A DNA stretch of 20,967 nt from Oscillospiraceae bacterium (GTDB lineage: Bacteria; Bacillota; Clostridia; Oscillospirales; Oscillospiraceae). Positions 1 through 7,754 of the stretch are shown here, one piece after another. The DNA lies in contig JAFQDY010000228.1 of the NCBI GenBank assembly GCA_017399325.1, forward strand, positions 1-20,967, given 5' to 3'. Under the pieces are notes generated by a model. That model did not search any database and had not been told where the DNA came from. It was given only the letters and a program-made list of their open reading frames with translations. The translations under genes were made by a program, and so were the position numbers. The stretch's first letter is position 1; every line of letters starts with the position of its first letter.

Positions 1-353
1 ACGGGCAGCCACCTCTCCCAAAGGGAGAGGCAAGCCTTGTAGGGGGCGGCGTGGTGCTCCGCGCAGCGAATCAAAAATTTCAATGCTTGCCGGGGGCAAG
101 CATACCTTGATTATTTCCGACGCCCCGCGGGTGCATAATTCCCCGTTCTTGATTTTGCATTTTGCACTTTGCGTTTTTATGTTGGATTTTCTTGGTGAAT
201 CGTGGCGATATGAACAAAACGGAAGGAAAATGAACAAAACGGCGGGCAAAGATGGCGGAAAAGCAAAAAAATGTTGCAACAACCCAACGAATATGCTAGT
301 ATTGAACTATAAATGCCCCCAAAGCCTTTCCCGTAAAAAAGGAGGAAAATCCA
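1..353. repeat. Repeat-rich intergenic region upstream of the first surface-protein gene
   Basis: No convincing gene. Bases 1-50 are identical to 2173-2222 and contain the hairpin CCTCTCCC-aaa-GGGAGAGG. A 9-bp-arm perfect hairpin lies at 83-103 (ATGCTTGCC-ggg-GGCAAGCAT). Bases about 153-176 carry a tgcattttgcactttgc tract, which is the inverted form of the AT-rich repeat seen near 2042 and 4149. The last about 80 bases hold the promoter and ribosome site of the next gene. A 95-codon frame starting at 83 crosses these repeats and lacks a ribosome site, so it is not called. Confidence 0.7.
274..302 (+). promoter_or_regulatory. Sigma-A-type promoter of the first surface-protein gene
   Basis: TTGCAA (274-279), a 17-bp spacer, then TAGTAT (297-302). 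It lies about 50 bases before the start codon, which is preceded by a strong GGAGGAAAA ribosome site at 341-349. Confidence 0.55.
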
Positions 354-1985
354 ATGAAAAAACTCTTTAGTTTGTTACTGGCCATCTGCCTGATCGCAGG
401 TCTTCTGCCCGTGATCGCCAGCGCAGCCGGCGAAACTGCAAAGATCAGTTTCATCAACAGCGCAGCCGGCGATACGGTAACGGTCGAAACCACCAATGGC
501 GGCGAACCTGTTTACCTGATCACCGAGGACGGCGTTGCCCGCACAGAGACCGCAAACGCGGATAACTACAACATTAAATTCCAGTTTGTAGACGGCAATC
601 CCACCGTTTTCCTGAAAAACGCCAACCTGAAAGGCGTTGACAATAAGATCGCCGTTTCCATTTCTTCTTCTGCGGCCATTCCGCTGACCTATGTGTTCCA
701 CACAGAGGCTGAAAGTACCATCGAAGCCGGTACCAACGCCTTCGGTATTCGCTCTATCGGCGCGCATATGTCCTTCACCGGTGACGCCAAGTTGAATTTG
801 ATCGGCAATCGCTCCTTCGCCGTGGGTATTTACCAGGCAGACGTTAAGGACGCAGGCCCCAAGTTCGACATCATTTTGGATAACGCCAACATCGAACTGA
901 CCCAGAATATGCAAAAGGGCGACTACGGCGCCGGTTTCGGCAACCACACCAGAGATTTCATCGTTGACGGCGGCACATTGAAGGCCACTCTGATCAACGC
1001 CAGCGTGTTCTACTCCAACACCCCCAACCAGAACAGCAACCTGTACATTAAGAACAGCGCCAAGATCGAAGTTGTTCAGGGCAGCGATTCCGAAACCGCT
1101 GGCTTTGTCCGCGTGGAAAACGGCATCTACATTGAAAGTGGCGACATCAATATCCGTCACGGCGGCACCAGCGCGTTCTATGCCGGCAAGGAATTCCAGA
1201 TTTACGGCGGCACCATCGATGTGGTGGGCGGGCCCTTCTCCTACAGCCCCACAACCGTGAAGATCGACTTCGGCGACTATGCGGAAAACTGCACCGTCGT
1301 GGTTTGTAACTCTGTGGACGGCAAGGGCGCAGTCCAGTACGACCCCGAAAAGTCCGCACAGCAAGACCGCTATGTTTACTTCAAGATCACCCCGGGCGTG
1401 TCCTACGAAGTAGCCGTGAAGAACGGCACAGCCGACAAGTCCGTGGTCAATTCCGGCGAAACCGTTACCATCACTGCCCGTATCGCCCCCGAGGGCAAGG
1501 TCTTCGACAAGTGGGAAATCAACGAAGGCGATATCAAACTGGCTGACCCCGCCGCAATGACCACCACTTTCGTAATGCCCAAGGAAAATGTCAAGGTCAC
1601 CGCAACCTATAAAGACGACCCCACTCAGGTAGAAGACGAACCCGAGGCGTCCACTCCCGAGGAGTCCACACCCGAAGTGTCCACCCCCGATGTATCCACT
1701 CCCGACGAGTCCACCCCCGATGCATCTACCCCCGACACCGATAACGACGAGGGCAACAAGAAGCCTGCTACTTCCAATAAGGGCAACGGCGGCTTTATCG
1801 CCCTGTTCATCATTATGATCGTTGTGCTGGTTCTGGCCATCGCGGCAGTTGTTGTGTTCACCATTATCACTATGAAGAAAATGGGCATCCAACTGTTCAA
1901 AGCAAAAGCACCTGCAGAAGTGATCGAAGCAGCAGCCGAGGAAACGGAAGAAGCAATCGAGGAAACGGCAGAGGATGCTGAATAA
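354..1985 (+). CDS. Secreted, membrane-anchored surface protein with beta-solenoid and InlB-type repeat domain (copy 1)
   Basis: 543 residues. Seen: a signal peptide (about 1-24, ending ASA-A). Residues about 28-345 carry recurring short strands of the type 'GGTLKAT', 'GDINIRHGG', 'YGGTIDVVGG', which resemble a carbohydrate-binding beta-solenoid. Residues about 350-420 match the divergent InlB B-repeat (Flg_new_2-like) pattern: VKNGTADKS, GETVTI, GKVFDKWE, FVMP, VKVTATYK. A 425-460 linker repeats STPE/STPD. A transmembrane helix (about 481-506) is followed by a short acidic cytoplasmic tail (EETEEAIEETAEDAE). The topology is that of a type I membrane protein displayed outside the cell. Start chosen by GGAGGAAAA eight bases upstream. 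No catalytic motif is visible. Function is inferred as adhesion or glycan contact; this is not proven. It forms a tandem pair with the next gene. Confidence 0.85.
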   Translation: MKKLFSLLLAICLIAGLLPVIASAAGETAKISFINSAAGDTVTVETTNGGEPVYLITEDGVARTETANADNYNIKFQFVDGNPTVFLKNANLKGVDNKIAVSISSSAAIPLTYVFHTEAESTIEAGTNAFGIRSIGAHMSFTGDAKLNLIGNRSFAVGIYQADVKDAGPKFDIILDNANIELTQNMQKGDYGAGFGNHTRDFIVDGGTLKATLINASVFYSNTPNQNSNLYIKNSAKIEVVQGSDSETAGFVRVENGIYIESGDINIRHGGTSAFYAGKEFQIYGGTIDVVGGPFSYSPTTVKIDFGDYAENCTVVVCNSVDGKGAVQYDPEKSAQQDRYVYFKITPGVSYEVAVKNGTADKSVVNSGETVTITARIAPEGKVFDKWEINEGDIKLADPAAMTTTFVMPKENVKVTATYKDDPTQVEDEPEASTPEESTPEVSTPDVSTPDESTPDASTPDTDNDEGNKKPATSNKGNGGFIALFIIMIVVLVLAIAAVVVFTIITMKKMGIQLFKAKAPAEVIEAAAEETEEAIEETAEDAE

Positions 1986-2000
1986 TCCCCAATAAACCCA

Positions 2001-2031
2001 AAGCACCGGAGTGACCCTCCGGTGCTTTTTT
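2001..2031 (+). terminator. Rho-independent terminator of surface-protein copy 1
   Basis: An 11-bp perfect stem AAGCACCGGAG / CTCCGGTGCTT with loop TGACC runs directly into six T. The loop and the inner stem CCGGAG/CTCCGG are the same as in the terminator after copy 2. Confidence 0.9.
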
Positions 2032-2454
2032 CAATGTAAAGTGCAAAGTGCAAAATGCAGAATTCATAATGTAGAATGATCTTGGCTCTCCCTCTGGGGG
2101 AACTGGCAAAAATCTCCGATTTTTGACTGAGGGGGTTATACAGATTCGGAAAAACCCTCTCCGTCTGCCCTTACGGGCAGCCACCTCTCCCAAAGGGAGA
2201 GGCAAGCCTTGTAGGGGGCGGCCTCCCGGACGGTCCATTACGGGCGAGCATTGCTCCCCTGTTGCGGTGCCCGATAAAATCTTCGGGCTTACGCTTTTCC
2301 TCGATTTTATCGACCGCTGCCACTCGCTCGGGTCGCTCATCCCGCCGCAGGCGGCGCTCCCCTCGCTCCCCGCAATTCTCAATCCTCAATTTCGGTGGGA
2401 GTTTGCTTCTGCCGAAAACCATAAAAAAATCCACCTTTCCTGTAAAAATAAAGG
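2032..2454. repeat. Composite intergenic repeat block between the two surface-protein genes
   Basis: No gene is called here. The block contains: a 30-bp tract (2042-2071) identical to 4149-4178; a CTCTCCCTCTGGGGGA...CTGGCAAAAATC...GATTTTTGACTG unit (about 2084-2135) that recurs inverted at about 20503-20558; the 50-bp repeat 2173-2222 identical to 1-50; a degenerate GTAGGGG palindrome unit (about 2210-2260) alignable with 4243-4298; and an inverted repeat CGATAAAATC (2272-2281) / GATTTTATCG (2303-2312). It ends in the aattctcaatcctcaattt tract. An open frame continuous with the downstream gene crosses it from 2123, but the gene's true start lies at 2534. Confidence 0.75.
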
Positions 2455-2483
2455 TTGTACATCCACAGGGGATATGTTAAAAT
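2455..2483 (+). promoter_or_regulatory. Sigma-A-type promoter of surface-protein copy 2
   Basis: TTGTAC (2455-2460), 17-bp spacer, TAAAAT (2478-2483), about 50 bases before the ATG at 2534. The spacing to the start is the same as for copy 1, although the surrounding sequence has diverged. Confidence 0.6.
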
Positions 2484-2533
2484 CGAACAGGAAATATGTG
2501 TTTTTCACATCCCACCAAAAGGAGGAAAAAACA

Positions 2534-4084
2534 ATGAAAAAACTTCTTGGATTACTGTTGGCCATCTGCCTGATCGCAGGCTTGCTTCCCGTTGTGGCAA
2601 GCGCAGCCGGCAATGCAAAGATCAGCATTGTCAGCGATGCGACAGCCGGCGCAACGACGGATTATGCCGTGGCAGAAGGCAGCACCACTTACTTGATCAC
2701 CCAGGGCGGCGCGGCCAATACGGCAACCGCTTCTGAGAGCAACTATAACATCAAAATCACTTACCCCACCGGCGGCGAGCCCACCATTTACTTAAAGGAC
2801 GCAACGCTGAAATCTGCGGCGGTGCCCCTTGCCGTTACCGGTGTTGCCGGTGGCCCTGATTCTTACACCATCGTTGTGGAAAGCGACAGTTACATCGAGG
2901 GCTATGGCGCTGTCATCAGAGCAACAAAGGCCCACCTGACCATCACCGGCGATGGCAAACTGAGCCTGGATGCAAAGAAAGCCCACGGTATTCATTTTTA
3001 CGATCCCGATGTACCCACCGCGAATGTGCCGTGTAATTACGACCTGACTTTGGACGAGGCCAATATCGAACTGAATGTGGCGAAAAACGGCGCGGGCTGG
3101 TCTCTTGGTATCGGCGATAAGACGAGAGTCATCAAGATCAACGGCGGTAGTTTGAAGATTGAAGGAACAGATACGGCCTGCGGTCTGTACTCCATCAACG
3201 GCGAATTGGAGATCAGCAACGGCGCGCAGTTGGACATTCACACCGACAGCAACGCTTGTATCACCACATTCCGGAAGATCACCGTGGACGGCGGCCACCT
3301 GAAACTCAGAGCAGAGGGTGGCTACCCGGCAATTAAGAGCGACGGCGATTTCATTATCAACGGCGGCACCATGGATATCATTGCCGACGCTGTGCTTTAC
3401 GGCAAGGCACCTGACCTTTCCGGCTATCAGGGCGAGTACACCGCTGTGATTTCCCAGGAGAGAAGCAGCAAGGGCGCAACACCTTACGATCCTCAGGCGG
3501 AAAAAGGCTTGGGCTACTATAACTACTTCCAATTGACTCTGGGCGCGTCCTACGAAGTGACTGTCAAGAACGGCACGGTCGACAAGTCCGTGGTCAATTC
3601 CGGCGAAACCGTTACCATCACCGCCCGCGTTGCCCCCGAAGGCAAAGTCTTCGACAAGTGGGAAGTAAATGCGGGCAGCGTGAAACTGGCTGATCCCACC
3701 GCCGCTTCCACCACGTTCACTATGCCCGGTGAAAATGTGAAGGTAACCGCGACATACAAGTCTGTAGAGACCGAAGAGGAGTCCACCCCTGAGGCATCTA
3801 CCCCCGAGGAATCTACTCCGAATGTGTCCACGCCTGAGGCGTCTACCCCCGACGAGTCCACCCCCGATGCATCTACCCCCGACACCGATAACGACGAGGG
3901 AAACAAGAAGCCTGCCAAGAAGGGCGAAGGCAGCGGCATTACCGTGGTGATTTTGGTGCTGATCGTGGTGGTTTCCATCGGCATCGGCGCAGTTGGCGTG
4001 ATCTTGTATTTGAAACTGAAGGCCAATAAGAAACCTGCAGCCGACGAAGCAGCAACCGAAGAAACTGCAGAAGACGCTGAATAA
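2534..4084 (+). CDS. Secreted, membrane-anchored surface protein with beta-solenoid and InlB-type repeat domain (copy 2)
   Basis: 516 residues from the ATG at 2534, chosen because AAAAGGAGGAAAAAA sits just upstream and a signal peptide nearly identical to copy 1 begins there (MKKLLGLLLAICLIAGLLPV). A frame extension to 2123 would run through intergenic repeats. Layout as in copy 1: signal peptide 1-24; beta-solenoid region about 27-335 with 'INGGSLKIEG', 'INGELEISNG', 'VDGGHLKLRA', 'INGGTMDIIA' rungs; InlB-type domain about 339-409; STPE/STPD linker 417-450; transmembrane helix about 469-493; lysine patch; acidic tail ending EETAEDAE as in copy 1. The solenoid core is much more diverged from copy 1 than the signal peptide, repeat domain, linker and tail. 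A surface adhesin or glycan-contact role is an inference. Confidence 0.85.
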   Translation: MKKLLGLLLAICLIAGLLPVVASAAGNAKISIVSDATAGATTDYAVAEGSTTYLITQGGAANTATASESNYNIKITYPTGGEPTIYLKDATLKSAAVPLAVTGVAGGPDSYTIVVESDSYIEGYGAVIRATKAHLTITGDGKLSLDAKKAHGIHFYDPDVPTANVPCNYDLTLDEANIELNVAKNGAGWSLGIGDKTRVIKINGGSLKIEGTDTACGLYSINGELEISNGAQLDIHTDSNACITTFRKITVDGGHLKLRAEGGYPAIKSDGDFIINGGTMDIIADAVLYGKAPDLSGYQGEYTAVISQERSSKGATPYDPQAEKGLGYYNYFQLTLGASYEVTVKNGTVDKSVVNSGETVTITARVAPEGKVFDKWEVNAGSVKLADPTAASTTFTMPGENVKVTATYKSVETEEESTPEASTPEESTPNVSTPEASTPDESTPDASTPDTDNDEGNKKPAKKGEGSGITVVILVLIVVVSIGIGAVGVILYLKLKANKKPAADEAATEETAEDAE

Positions 4085-4100
4085 TTCCCTGATATACCCC

Positions 4101-4133
4101 AAAAAGTACCGGAGTGACCCTCCGGTACTTTTT
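4101..4133. terminator. Terminator of surface-protein copy 2 (palindromic, possibly bidirectional)
   Basis: A 14-bp stem AAAAAGTACCGGAG / CTCCGGTACTTTTT with loop TGACC. Compared with the copy 1 terminator, GC in the stem has become TA on both sides (AAGCACC/GGTGCTT to AAGTACC/GGTACTT), so pairing is retained. Confidence 0.9.
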
Positions 4134-4400
4134 ATGCATAATGCAGAATGCAAAGTGCAAAATGCAGAATTCATAATGCAGAATGACGCGGGACGATGTG
4201 GGCAGCGTCCCCTACAAATTCTATCGAAACCTTTCGTATGCATTGTAGGGACCGGCGTCCTCGACGGTCCATTTCGGACGAGCAATGCTCGCCCCTACAA
4301 ATCCTTATGATACCTACCGTATGCCTTGTAGGGGCGATTATCAATCGCCCGCATAATTCTGAATTCTCCATTCGAATTCTACCGGTGGGACAGCCAGCAT
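4134..4400. repeat. Palindromic GTAGGGG-type repeats and AT-rich repeat upstream of the carboxypeptidase
   Basis: Bases 4149-4178 equal 2042-2071. After that come modules framed by CCCCTACA and TGTAGGGG: CGAGCA-a-TGCTCG at 4279-4291 and GGGCGATT-atc-AATCGCCC at 4332-4350. They are separated by spacers of the form cctacaaat...tatg...acct..cgtatgc.ttgtaggg (about 4210-4249 and 4293-4334), which recur at about 10104-10155. No gene is seen. No clear promoter for the next gene was found; the best -10-like box is TACACT near 4400. Confidence 0.7.
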
Positions 4401-4425
4401 ACACTGCCTTTAGGAGGGGATTGAA

Positions 4426-5568
4426 ATGAAGAAAGTGTTATCTGTAGCGCTGATGGTCCTGTTGCTGGCCGGACTCTGCCTGCCGGCAAAAGCGGTGGAT
4501 ATGAACATACCTGCCAAAAGCGCTCTTTTGATGGATGTGGCCACCGGCCAAATCCTCTATGAACAAAACGCCCACGAAGCCTTAGCGCCTGCCAGCGTCA
4601 CCAAGGTGATGACCATGCTGCTGATCATGGAGGCCATCGACTCCGGCCGCATAAACTGGGACGATTCGGTCACCACCTCTGAATCTGCCGCGGCCAAAGG
4701 CGGTAGTCAGGTATACCTGAAAGTGGGCGAAACGATGTCCGTGGCGGAAATGGTCAAATGCATCGCGGTGTCCTCTGCCAACGATTGTGCCTGCGCCATG
4801 GCCGAGCATCTGGCCGGCAGTGAGGCTGCATTCGTCCAGCAGATGAACCAGCGGGCCAAAGAACTGGGTATGAACGACACCAATTTCGTCAACTGCACCG
4901 GCCTTGACGACGGGGCGGACGCCAAAGACCACAAAACTTCCGCCTGCGATATCGCCTTAATGTCCCGGGAACTTCTGAAAAAACACCCGGATATCAAAAA
5001 ATACACCACAATCTGGATGGACACCGTGCGAAATGGCGCATTCGGTCTGTCCAACACCAACAAACTGGTGCGGTTCTATCAAGGGGCAACGGGATTAAAG
5101 ACCGGCTTCACCGCCAATGCAGGCTACTGCCTGTCCGCGTCGGCCAGCCGGGAAGATATGGAACTGGTGGCGGTGGTGATGGGGTGCGAAAGTTCCAAAG
5201 ACCGGTTCGCCGCCTGCAAATCGTTGCTGGATTACGGCTTTGCCACCTATGCGCTGATCACGCCCCAAACCGAAAAAACGGAAATCCCGGTAAATTTGGG
5301 CGTGAAAGACACGGTTGTGGCTGTGCCATCGGGGGAAGACGCGGTACTCATCGACAAGGCCCAAAAAAGCGGGGTCACCCAGCAGGCGGAAATGCTTCCG
5401 GAGGTGGCTGCGCCGGTAAGCAAAGGCCAGCGGCTTGGCACACTGTATATCAGATCCGGTGAGCAAGTGCTGAAGGAGATCCCGCTGGTAGCGGAAGACG
5501 GGGTGGAAAAACTCACGTTCTTCCAAATGTGGGCGCAAGTTTTGCGGAAACTGGTGATGGCGCCCTGA
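4426..5568 (+). CDS. D-alanyl-D-alanine carboxypeptidase (penicillin-binding protein 5/DacF family)
   Basis: 380 residues. It trims the terminal D-Ala from peptidoglycan stem pentapeptides outside the cytoplasmic membrane, which limits cross-linking. All three active-site motifs of peptidase family S11 are present: SVTK (S57 nucleophile, K60), SAN (117-119) and KTG (225-227). A signal peptide covers about 1-23 (cleavage near AKA-V). Residues about 265-355 form the C-terminal beta domain of PBP5-type enzymes. The last about 18 residues (LTFFQMWAQVLRKLV) look like the amphipathic membrane-anchoring helix. Start set by AGGAGGGG at 4412-4419. It converges with noc with no bases between the two stop codons. 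Whether it is the housekeeping or a sporulation-type (DacF/DacB) enzyme cannot be told. Confidence 0.93.
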   Translation: MKKVLSVALMVLLLAGLCLPAKAVDMNIPAKSALLMDVATGQILYEQNAHEALAPASVTKVMTMLLIMEAIDSGRINWDDSVTTSESAAAKGGSQVYLKVGETMSVAEMVKCIAVSSANDCACAMAEHLAGSEAAFVQQMNQRAKELGMNDTNFVNCTGLDDGADAKDHKTSACDIALMSRELLKKHPDIKKYTTIWMDTVRNGAFGLSNTNKLVRFYQGATGLKTGFTANAGYCLSASASREDMELVAVVMGCESSKDRFAACKSLLDYGFATYALITPQTEKTEIPVNLGVKDTVVAVPSGEDAVLIDKAQKSGVTQQAEMLPEVAAPVSKGQRLGTLYIRSGEQVLKEIPLVAEDGVEKLTFFQMWAQVLRKLVMAP

Positions 5569-6351
5569 TCATTTGGGGATCGTAATGGTCAGCACGATCT
5601 GGCTGTCCGTCTCCCGCCGTTCCGAAACGGCGGAGATGCCGGACAGTTGGATCCGGGCCAAAGACTGGTTTAAGTAACTTAAAAATGCGCCCACACTGGC
5701 TTTTGGGGTGTCGGTTTCCTTTTCCTGCAACAGGGAGTTGATGTACTGCTCGGCCTTGGCAACGCTCATTTTTCCTTCGGCGATCACCCGAATGGCCTGC
5801 AATTTCAGCGATTCCGAGGGCAGTTTCAGCAAGGCCCGGGCGTGGCGTTCGGTGAGGTCTGCCGCCCGCAAGGCCTCCAGGACCGGGGCAGAATGGCGCA
5901 AAAGCCGCAGTTTGTTGGCAATGCCGCTTTGGCTTAAACCCAACCGCTTTGCCACCTGCTCCTGGCTTAGATTCCATTGGCGCAAAAGCAGGTCAATGCC
6001 TTGGGCCTGCTCCACAAAATCCAAATCCTGCCGCTGCAAATTCTCCACCAGCGCGGTGGTGGCTGATTCCTCATCGGTCATCTGCATCACGATGCAGGGC
6101 ACTTCCGTCAGACCGGCCTGAATGCCGGCCCGCAGCCGCCGTTCCCCGGCGATCAGTTCGTAATTTGACCCTACCAAACGGACAGAAAGGGGCTGCAGAA
6201 TGCCGTGCTGCCGAATGGATTCCGCCAGTTCGTCCAAATGGCGCTCCCGAAAAACCGTCCGGGGCTGGGCGGGATTGGGGCAAATGGCTTTCACAGGCAG
6301 GAAAACCACCCGACCGGTCTGCATATAAGTTTTTAATTTTTGACATTGCAT
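5569..6351 (-). CDS. noc: Nucleoid occlusion protein Noc (ParB-family CTPase)
   Basis: 260 residues. Noc is a ParB paralogue that binds NBS sites, spreads as a CTP-dependent clamp and stops division over the nucleoid. Seen: ParB CTP-binding motifs GERR (69-72) and ENLQR (103-107), then a helix-turn-helix from about 128. The four residues known to switch ParB from parS to NBS binding are all in the Noc state: Q141, K147, R152 and R169. Their spacing (6, 5, 17) is the same as at the corresponding ParB positions R153, T159, S164 and G181 in this window. The C-terminus (LTITIPK) resembles the Bacillus Noc end. AAGGAGG eight bases upstream supports this start, and an in-frame stop lies just above it. 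Odd: the N-terminus is short and has no obvious FSRFFGLG-like membrane helix. It stands alone, about 9 kb from parAB in this window. Confidence 0.88.
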   Translation of the reverse strand: MQCQKLKTYMQTGRVVFLPVKAICPNPAQPRTVFRERHLDELAESIRQHGILQPLSVRLVGSNYELIAGERRLRAGIQAGLTEVPCIVMQMTDEESATTALVENLQRQDLDFVEQAQGIDLLLRQWNLSQEQVAKRLGLSQSGIANKLRLLRHSAPVLEALRAADLTERHARALLKLPSESLKLQAIRVIAEGKMSVAKAEQYINSLLQEKETDTPKASVGAFLSYLNQSLARIQLSGISAVSERRETDSQIVLTITIPK

Positions 6352-6467
6352 AGGATGTCCTCCTTGGGTGTTCCGATAGAACTAGTTTACTGGGAAAATC
6401 TTTAGAAACACCGCGAAACCCGCAATCATTCCAACAAAACCCTTCGACAAAGTCCTTATTAACGCCG

Positions 6468-6496
6468 TTGCAAAGAGGCGTTCTTTGTGGTACAAT
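6468..6496 (+). promoter_or_regulatory. Sigma-A-type promoter of the alanyl-tRNA editing gene
   Basis: TTGCAA (6468-6473), 17-bp spacer, TACAAT (6491-6496). The -10 box overlaps an upstream in-frame ATG at 6487, so translation must begin further down, at 6532. Confidence 0.75.
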
Positions 6497-6531
6497 GGGA
6501 AAAAACCGCTAGGTTGAGAGGATTCGGGAAC

Positions 6532-7686
6532 ATGAAAAAACTCTACTACGAAGACAGCCACATAAAGGCATTTACCGCGACGGTCACCGGCTGCGCCCCC
6601 GCGGACAACGGCTACGCCGTGACCTTGGACGCCACCGCCTTTTACCCCGAGGGGGGTGGACAGGCTTGCGACATAGGCTATTTAGGCGAAAGCACCGTGT
6701 TTGCGGTGAAAGAAGTGGGCGAGGAAGTGATCCACTACTGCGACAAGCCCCAGGAAGTGGGCGCCACGGTTGCCGGCGCGATCGATTGGGACAGGCGGTT
6801 CGACCTGATGCAGCAACACGCTGGCGAACACGTGGTGTCGGGCATTATTTTCCAAACATACGGCTACCACAATGTGGGATTTCACATCGGCGCAGATGTG
6901 GTGACCATCGATTTTGACGGCCCGATCCCGGCAGAAGACCTGCCCAAAATCGAGGACAGGGCCAACGCCGCCATCTGGCAGAACCTGCCGGTGAAGTGCT
7001 ATTACCCCACCCGGGAAGAACTGCCCAAGGTCAATTACCGCCGGAAAAAGGACCTGCCCTGGCCCGTTCGCATCGTGGAGATTCCCGGCATCGACACCTG
7101 CGCCTGCTGCGGCGCGCAAGTGCAGAAAACCGGCGAAGTGGGACTTGTTAAACTGCTCTCCTGCGTAAAATTCCACCAAGGCGTGCGGATTGAAATGGCC
7201 TGCGGCAAGCGGGCAACGGACATTTTGCGGCTGATTTTCGACCAAAACCGACAAGTCAGCCAAGCCTTTTCCGCCCAGATCACGGAAACCGGCGTGGCTG
7301 CCCGCCGTATGAACGAAACCCTCGGGGCGGAAAAATTCCGCAGCGCAAGCCTTGAAAAACGGCTTTTTGCCTATATCGCCGATGGCTATGCAGGCAAAAA
7401 ACTTGCGGTGCATTTTGAAAAGGACTTGGCCCCCAACGCCAACCGGGAACTGTGCAACGCCATCGCCGGGGTCTGCTCCGTGGCGGTGACCCTTTCCGGC
7501 AGTGACGAAACCGGCTACAGCCTGTGCGTCATCAGCCGGGAAGCCGACGCAAAAGCCGTGGGCGCAAACCTGATCGCCACCCTCGGCGGTCGTGGCGGCG
7601 GCAAACGGGATGCGTTCCAAGGCACGACTTCTGCAACCCGGCAGGCCATTGAGAAATATTTTCAAGATTGCGCAAATAGGGCTTGA
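6532..7686 (+). CDS. Alanyl-tRNA editing protein, AlaX-L type with DHHA1 domain
   Basis: 384 residues. AlaX proteins hydrolyse mischarged Ser- or Gly-tRNA(Ala) in trans, using a zinc site built from HxxxH and CxxxH. Residues 1-90 match the AlaRS beta-barrel (FYPEGGGQ at 37-44). H96-AGE-H100 supplies the first zinc pair. In the second motif, CACCGAQV, C192 is followed by Q196 where the family normally has histidine. The RIEMACGKRA segment (219-228) closes the editing domain. The C-terminal part ends in a glycine-rich GGRGGGKRDAFQG, the DHHA1 signature of AlaRS and AlaX-L. The ATG at 6532 is chosen because the promoter -10 overlaps the earlier ATG and GAGAGG lies ten bases upstream. No alaS is in the window. 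The His-to-Gln change may alter zinc binding; activity is uncertain. Confidence 0.85.
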   Translation: MKKLYYEDSHIKAFTATVTGCAPADNGYAVTLDATAFYPEGGGQACDIGYLGESTVFAVKEVGEEVIHYCDKPQEVGATVAGAIDWDRRFDLMQQHAGEHVVSGIIFQTYGYHNVGFHIGADVVTIDFDGPIPAEDLPKIEDRANAAIWQNLPVKCYYPTREELPKVNYRRKKDLPWPVRIVEIPGIDTCACCGAQVQKTGEVGLVKLLSCVKFHQGVRIEMACGKRATDILRLIFDQNRQVSQAFSAQITETGVAARRMNETLGAEKFRSASLEKRLFAYIADGYAGKKLAVHFEKDLAPNANRELCNAIAGVCSVAVTLSGSDETGYSLCVISREADAKAVGANLIATLGGRGGGKRDAFQGTTSATRQAIEKYFQDCANRA

Positions 7687-7711
7687 AAAAGGGCCTGTTT
7701 ACTGGTAAAAT
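7683..7711 (+). promoter_or_regulatory. Sigma-A-type promoter of the small P-loop gene
   Basis: TTGAAA (7683-7688), 17-bp spacer, TAAAAT (7706-7711). The -35 box overlaps the stop codon of the editing gene, so the small gene has its own promoter. Confidence 0.7.
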
Positions 7712-7754
7712 AGTGTTAAAGCGGAGTACCGCTGGTTGCAAAGGAGGAATACCT

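Noticed and set aside
83..370. 95-codon frame before the first surface-protein gene
   Set aside because: Starts inside a palindrome, no ribosome site, covers the promoter, and overlaps the real start.
375..2006. Long open frame (543 codons) antisense to surface-protein copy 1
   Set aside because: It shadows the real gene. The translation is low-complexity, rich in G, H, V and D, with no ribosome site and no domain, and is caused by codon bias on the plus strand. The similar frame at 2792-4285 (minus) is rejected for the same reason.
4134..4400. Possible CRISPR array in the spaced repeat blocks
   Set aside because: Repeat units are few, variable and palindromic within, spacers are themselves similar between loci, and no cas gene is near.
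4959..4974. Second Noc-like site in the carboxypeptidase gene (AATGTCCCGGGAACTT)
   Set aside because: Only 12 of 16 positions match and the palindrome is imperfect outside CCCGGG; too weak to call.
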